Shown piece after piece: positions 5,610-9,256 of a stretch of 9,256 nucleotides of DNA. The notes beneath the pieces were generated by a model. It saw nothing but the letters and a program-made list of their open reading frames with translations, made no database searches and was not told the DNA's origin. Position numbers and translations under genes: made by a program. Location of the stretch: NCBI GenBank assembly GCA_017941505.1, contig JAGAWH010000066.1:1-9256 (forward strand), in the 5' to 3' direction. Numbering within the stretch: position 1 is the first letter of the stretch; every line of letters begins with the position of its first letter. This DNA is from Faecalicoccus sp. (GTDB taxonomy: Bacteria > Bacillota_I > Bacilli_A > Erysipelotrichales > Erysipelotrichaceae).

Positions 5610-6895
5610 TATTCCTTCACCTCTTTCTTAGGTTCTCTTACCTCAACACGAATTGATACGATTCGATTATGTGTAATCTCACTAACGGTAACCCGCAAAT
5701 TATAGTAATCAAAAGAGTCACCGGCTTTTGGAATCTGGGTAAATTGTTCATATACCCAGGCTGCCATCAATAAATTAGTAAAACGCTCTTCATTTTGCGC
5801 TTCTTCCGGGTCTTTGAAGCCGATAAATTCGAAAGTATCCAATACCGTCTCATCTCCGTATACGATATAAACATTATGTGCAATCTCAACGATCGGATCG
5901 CGGATAACATCATCCTCATCCCAGATTTCACCAACGATTTCTTCTAAGATATCTTCCACGGTTACAATTCCAAGCGTTCCTCCGAAGCTGTCTGTAATAA
6001 CCGCAATATTGAACTTCTTAGTTGTCATTTCATCGAGAATTTCATCAACCGGAGTACTGGAATGGAAGAAAGGTACCGGATCAACCATAGAGCGAACATC
6101 CGGTATGGCACGGGATTCGATATATTTCTTTAAAAACTTACGAATCTGCAGTACACCAATCACATTATCAATTGTCTTCTCATAGACAAGAATACGGCTG
6201 TGATTCGTATTTTTTACATAGGCCAGTATATCTTTAGGATCATCCTTAACATTAATGGCTGAAATATCAACACGCGGAGTTAATACGCTGGCTGCGGTAA
6301 CATCCGCAAACTGAAGGGCCGAAGATATTAATTCTTCCTGCTGGTCATCGATGCTGCCCTCTTCTGCCATATCTTCGATAATATCGTAAAGTTCATCCTC
6401 GGTTACGGATAGTTCATCCTCGGATTTAAACAACTTGGCAAAGGTATTTCCAAACCAGGTCAAGAAACGGGAAAAAGGAAAACATATCTTCATTAGCACA
6501 ATGAGAAGCCCGCTGCAGGCTAAGCTCATTTTTACACTGGCCTTTTTACCGATACTTTTCGGAAGCAGTTCTCCGATAAAAAACATCGCCAGAGTAAATA
6601 TAAAAGTACTTAAGGTAACAGCACTTAATCCCCATTTACGCGTTACTAAAACGGTTGCCAGAGAAGCGGCTTCAATATGAGCTATATTTGTGCATATTAA
6701 AAGTGTTGTGATCGCATCATCAAAATGATCCAGGACATACAGCACCTTCACAGCCCTGTTATCCCCCTTTTCTGCCATCGTTTTGATCTTATTTCGCTGT
6801 ACAGAAGCCAATGCGGTTTCTGTCAGCGCAAGATAAGCAGATGCGATAAACAACAAAACAATTACTATAATTGACAATCGACCATCATCATCCAT
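5609..6895 (-). CDS. CNNM/CorC-family membrane protein with CBS domains (copy A)
   Basis: A 428-residue paralogue of the next gene with the same architecture: membrane domain at about 1-150 with LTETALAS (24-31) and GELLPKSIGKK (108-118), CBS pair at about 205-326 with NHSRILVYE and the run DSFGGTLGIVTVEDILEE into VGEIWDE (302-327), and a CorC_HlyC-type domain at about 330-420. The motif written GNNLVNTAAS in copy B is CTNIAHIEAAS here (68-78), so part of the usual pore-side motif has diverged while the GELLPK motif is retained. This may mean a changed ion preference, or that the two copies work as a heteromer; both are inferences. The ATG at 6895 follows an in-frame TGA closely, so it is the earliest start; AAGGAG lies 12 bases upstream, slightly far. 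No terminator separates it from the LtrA-like gene, so the three may share a transcript. Confidence 0.9.
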   Translation of the reverse strand: MDDDGRLSIIVIVLLFIASAYLALTETALASVQRNKIKTMAEKGDNRAVKVLYVLDHFDDAITTLLICTNIAHIEAASLATVLVTRKWGLSAVTLSTFIFTLAMFFIGELLPKSIGKKASVKMSLACSGLLIVLMKICFPFSRFLTWFGNTFAKLFKSEDELSVTEDELYDIIEDMAEEGSIDDQQEELISSALQFADVTAASVLTPRVDISAINVKDDPKDILAYVKNTNHSRILVYEKTIDNVIGVLQIRKFLKKYIESRAIPDVRSMVDPVPFFHSSTPVDEILDEMTTKKFNIAVITDSFGGTLGIVTVEDILEEIVGEIWDEDDVIRDPIVEIAHNVYIVYGDETVLDTFEFIGFKDPEEAQNEERFTNLLMAAWVYEQFTQIPKAGDSFDYYNLRVTVSEITHNRIVSIRVEVREPKKEVKE

Positions 6896-6973
6896 TGTTC
6901 AGTAAATCTCCTTCTAAAACTCAATCTTATGTAATTTTTAATATATCATAGAATGCCCTTGTATTAAAGAACA

Positions 6974-8089
6974 TCATTTTCTTGGCTGCCTGCTTTGAAA
7001 CACGATTTTCTGCAAGGTGAAAAGCGCTGTGACAAAGAATGTCATAACGCATGTAAGTACCATAACCACCATGGAATTGGAGCAGAATATTGCCGAGAAC
7101 AATAATGCGAGTGCATAGATTCCCAAATAAATATACATCATGCGGATCGATAGATTCATTTTCCGCTTATTGTAGATGGTTAAGGCAAGGATGCCTCCAA
7201 AATACAGCAGTAATCCGGTATACAGTACGATAACCCCAAAAAACGGGGATACACTTTCATGAATCATATAATTAAATACAAGCGTAATAAGAGCTGCTCC
7301 AATCCAGCTCAATGTATGGAAATTATATAGATTGAACGGTGCTTTTAACACTTTATTAAAATCCAGCAGTCCATCCTGTTCCAAAACATAAAACCAAATC
7401 ATGGTCAGATAAATGATGAATAACGGAATTGATGCTGAGGTAAAGGATTGTGCTGTAAAGTAGTCCAAAAGAGAGACAATTCCCATTCCGATCATCAGAA
7501 TTGAAATGCGTCCCGTCCGTTCCAAGACCGGCTCTACACTGCTAAAAGGCAGCATTTGGTATCGTTTATACAAAGATGAAACCGTAGGCGGTATGCAGAT
7601 AGAAAGAGCGGCACAGATGATTCCAAACCGATACGGAAACATCAACGACACAAACATGAAGACAGTGCATACTGCCATCACTCCCATATGTCCGGGAAGG
7701 ATATGGCCATCTTTATGATGAACAAAAAATTCAAATCCATACTGTACGATAAATACAAGCGATAAAATGCCAAGAATCGTGACAATCGGATAGAAATCTT
7801 CGTTCCAATCCCCATTCATAGCCCCCATGCAGCACAGCATCAGAAATCCGGATACTGCCTTGCAGATGATACGCAATACAGAATCACTTCCATACCGTTC
7901 ATCAATCGTAATTTGATAAGTTCTGAAAGCTAAAATGATCAACATCAGAAAAATATACGAAAACATCGCAAATGGGCCGATGATACCATTTGTTAAATCC
8001 CCCAGCATGATAGAAGAGTGCATTAGAGCATACACATAAATAATATCCATAAAGATTTCAATAAATCGACTTTGTTGAATTTTGCTCAT
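6974..8089 (-). CDS. LtrA-like multi-pass membrane protein (divergent)
   Basis: A 371-residue protein, almost entirely hydrophobic, with about ten to twelve membrane segments. The opening SRFIEIFMDIIYVYAL (7-22) resembles the N-terminal hallmark of the low-temperature-requirement A family (ELFFDLVFVFAL-like), with Glu11 and Asp15 in the expected places. The length also fits. In the middle, LERTGRISILMIGMG (189-203) resembles the family's second motif, in which a Glu normally follows the Gly; here it is Met202. So this is a distant member or a relative with altered function. LtrA proteins have no settled biochemical role. The start at 8089 has TGGAGATGAT upstream. The gene is divergent from the insertion element on its right and lies 78 bases before the CNNM copy A gene, with no terminator seen between. 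Confidence 0.6.
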   Translation of the reverse strand: MSKIQQSRFIEIFMDIIYVYALMHSSIMLGDLTNGIIGPFAMFSYIFLMLIILAFRTYQITIDERYGSDSVLRIICKAVSGFLMLCCMGAMNGDWNEDFYPIVTILGILSLVFIVQYGFEFFVHHKDGHILPGHMGVMAVCTVFMFVSLMFPYRFGIICAALSICIPPTVSSLYKRYQMLPFSSVEPVLERTGRISILMIGMGIVSLLDYFTAQSFTSASIPLFIIYLTMIWFYVLEQDGLLDFNKVLKAPFNLYNFHTLSWIGAALITLVFNYMIHESVSPFFGVIVLYTGLLLYFGGILALTIYNKRKMNLSIRMMYIYLGIYALALLFSAIFCSNSMVVMVLTCVMTFFVTALFTLQKIVFQSRQPRK

Positions 8090-8119
8090 AATATCATCTC
8101 CACAATAAAAACCATCTAA

Positions 8120-8128
8120 ATAGTAACA
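8120..8128 (-). promoter_or_regulatory. Extended -10 promoter for the LtrA-like gene
   Basis: TGTTACTAT on the minus strand (8128-8120) fits an extended -10 box, about 30 bases before the start codon. No clear -35 box is seen. The element lies only about 40 bases from the proposed left end of the insertion element, so the insertion may have replaced whatever upstream control existed. Confidence 0.5.
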
Positions 8129-8166
8129 TAAAACAATTCAGAAATAAAAAGATACTCAAAGTAAAC

Positions 8167-8190
8167 TGGTACCCAAGGAGTGGACAGGTG
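8167..8190 (+). repeat. Probable left terminal sequence of an IS3-like element
   Basis: TGGTACCC, a short spacer, then AGTGGACAGG follow the IS3-family end pattern TG....ACCC......GTGGACA. The right end is outside the window, so neither the inverted-repeat match nor a target duplication can be confirmed. Confidence 0.5.
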
Positions 8191-8205
8191 CTTGACAGTG
8201 CCTGG

Positions 8206-8227
8206 GCACCCTCTTGGGTGCTTTTTT
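8206..8227 (+). terminator. Intrinsic terminator inside the IS leader, before the transposase
   Basis: A 6-bp G/C-rich stem, GCACCC/GGGTGC (8206-8211 and 8216-8221), with loop TCTT, is followed by six T (8222-8227). It ends 10 bases before the transposase ATG. Placed between the terminus and the gene, it should stop outside transcription from running into the transposase. An upstream GGTGC (8187-8191) can pair with GCACC (8206-8210) and would compete with this stem. Confidence 0.75.
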
Positions 8228-8237
8228 GTTTGTAACC

Positions 8238-9256
8238 ATGGCAAAAAGATTTACAGAAGTGCAGATGATTGAATTAAGGAAGAACCCAAATGTTAAGTAC
8301 GTTCGTGCCAACAGACTGTCATTTACCTTTGAGTTCCGATGTCAGATGTATGAGGCATGGATCAAAGATCCATCTGTTTCTACAATTCGTAAGTATCTGT
8401 CAGAGTCTGACTTTGATACACGCATTCTTGGAAAAGATTTTATCAACCATCTCAACTACAGATTCAAAAAGGATGGTCATCCATCCAGGGGCAGGAACAA
8501 AACTTTCGGAGCCAATTCTCTTAATTTCAAAACGAATGTCTCTGACAATGAGCATCTGGTCGGCACAGGAAAGTTTATTCAAAGTAGAAAAGGAATCGCG
8601 TTTTCACCATCATTTATCGAAGAACTCTATGATAAATATCCTGAACAGTCCATAGAAGAAGGCATCATAGCTGCCGGTCTCGACCCGGAGATGATCGGCT
8701 ATCAAAGGATATATGCACTTAAGAAAAGGTTTGACGGGAAAGTTCCTTCCAGGGAATCCGTCAGTTATGCAGACGAGCTCCGAGAGAAATATAGGGAGCA
8801 TCCGTATATTGATAAAGTGACGTTAAAACAGTTCCGGCTGTCCAGGTCGTTTTACGCGCATGCCTATCCTCTCAGAGAGCTCCATATCAATGAGATCCTG
8901 CGTACCTTCGAGATCGATCCGGAAGATATTCCTATATCGGTCCGCAATCAGCTGGGATACCGGCTGAGGCGCAGAGATAAGATGAGTCTGATGGAACTTC
9001 CACCAGCCACGCCGCAGACGATCCGCATCCAGCGCAACATCGTAAAGATCATGGAGGATATGGTCGATGAAGGCTTCCGGATGCTCGGTGAATTAAAGAA
9101 GGAGATGAAACACGCACATAAGAAGAAGCTGTGTCAGTGGATACGCTCGCTGCCAAAGGAACACGGATATACCGTGACAGGGATACTGTCCCTGGTCGGT
9201 ATATCTTCAAGCAGCTACTACTCCATACTTTCCAGCGAAAGCTATGGAAAACGGCA
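8238..9256 (+). CDS. IS3-like transposase, N-terminal 339 residues (partial)
   Basis: The frame starts at the ATG at 8238 (MAKRFTEVQM) and is open through the window edge, giving 339 codons without a stop. No ribosome site precedes the ATG; the leader before it is the terminator T-tract and GTTTGTAACC, so translation should be weak. Three related segments of about 50 residues (about 28-78, 120-165 and 199-246) each look like a helical HTH-type unit ending in an aromatic/basic helix such as LNYRFKK, ALKKRF or GYRLRRR. A lysine/arginine-rich helix follows (about 255-300), then LCQWIRSLPKEHGYTV with GILSLVGISSSSYYSIL (about 298-331), which resembles the HTH that opens the OrfB half of IS3-family transposases. 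The DDE catalytic core should come next but is off the window. The N-terminal part is far longer than the usual OrfA, and no frameshift is visible so far. An unrelated DNA-binding or mobile-element protein is possible. Confidence 0.7.
   Translation, partial: MAKRFTEVQMIELRKNPNVKYVRANRLSFTFEFRCQMYEAWIKDPSVSTIRKYLSESDFDTRILGKDFINHLNYRFKKDGHPSRGRNKTFGANSLNFKTNVSDNEHLVGTGKFIQSRKGIAFSPSFIEELYDKYPEQSIEEGIIAAGLDPEMIGYQRIYALKKRFDGKVPSRESVSYADELREKYREHPYIDKVTLKQFRLSRSFYAHAYPLRELHINEILRTFEIDPEDIPISVRNQLGYRLRRRDKMSLMELPPATPQTIRIQRNIVKIMEDMVDEGFRMLGELKKEMKHAHKKKLCQWIRSLPKEHGYTVTGILSLVGISSSSYYSILSSESYGKR

Larger units (their letters stand above)
8167..9256 (+). mobile_element. IS3-like insertion sequence, left part, cut by the window edge
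   Basis: The segment consists of an IS3-like terminal sequence, a short guarded leader with an intrinsic terminator, and a transposase frame that stays open to the last base. It is the only plus-strand gene here, and its composition differs from the chromosomal genes: the 60 bases from 9001 are 57% G+C by my count, against 38% in the 60 bases from 8341. The assignment rests on the terminal sequence and on recalled similarity of the transposase. The integrase core, with its DDE residues, lies beyond the window. Confidence 0.65.

Noticed and set aside
6896..6973. Promoter before the CNNM copy A gene
   Set aside because: TATGAT and TAAGAT are present, but neither has a convincing -35 box; co-transcription with the LtrA-like gene is just as likely.
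8192..8197. TTGACA in the IS leader as a transposase promoter -35 box
   Set aside because: The sequence 16-18 bases downstream is G-rich (TGGGTG) and is no -10 box; the terminator also follows directly.
8290..8655. Plus-strand frame of 121 codons in a second frame of the transposase
   Set aside because: It overlaps the long open frame from 8238 in another frame and shows no protein-like pattern. The 8238 frame is continuous and has clear domain features.

Overview
The window looks like chromosome from a low-GC, Gram-positive gut-type anaerobe (Firmicutes/Bacillota; Erysipelotrichaceae-like or Lachnospiraceae-like is my guess, made without a database search). The grounds are strong AGGAGG-type ribosome sites, short intrinsic terminators with T-tracts, a tetrahydrofolate riboswitch ahead of an ECF-type folate transporter, and a transposase of a type I associate with such gut Firmicutes. 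All chromosomal genes lie on the minus strand. Only the transposase at the right edge lies on the plus strand, and it runs off the window.

In transcription order (right to left), positions 8089-6974 encode a divergent LtrA-like multi-pass membrane protein. Next comes a tandem pair of paralogous CNNM/CorC-type membrane proteins with CBS domains (6895-5609 and 5609-4347, overlapping by one base in TAATG), closed by an intrinsic terminator. A stand-alone gene of unknown function follows (4236-3604), again closed by a terminator. Then comes the folate salvage operon. A promoter (TTGACA, 17 bp, TAATTT) drives a tetrahydrofolate riboswitch (3509-3411), then folT (folate-binding S component of an ECF transporter) and folC (folylpolyglutamate synthase), which overlap by 11 bases. 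The imported folate would be trapped in the cell by polyglutamylation, and the riboswitch lets reduced folate shut off its own uptake. A separate extended -10 promoter then serves a membrane-anchored transglutaminase-like protein (1524-316). Its terminator directly abuts the ribosome site of the last gene, a P-loop ATPase cut by the left window edge (260-1).

On the plus strand, from about 8167 to the window end, is the left part of an IS3-like insertion element: a terminal sequence, an intrinsic terminator, and a transposase frame starting at 8238 with no evident ribosome site. This frame is open through the last base. Its long N-terminal part shows three degenerate repeats of about 50 residues.

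The most informative points are the folT leader, where mutually exclusive pairings can be drawn base by base; the terminator abutting the ATPase ribosome site; and the three-repeat N-terminus and guarded leader of the IS3-like transposase. I found no CRISPR array, tRNA or rRNA, and nothing that amounts to a clearly new multi-gene system.
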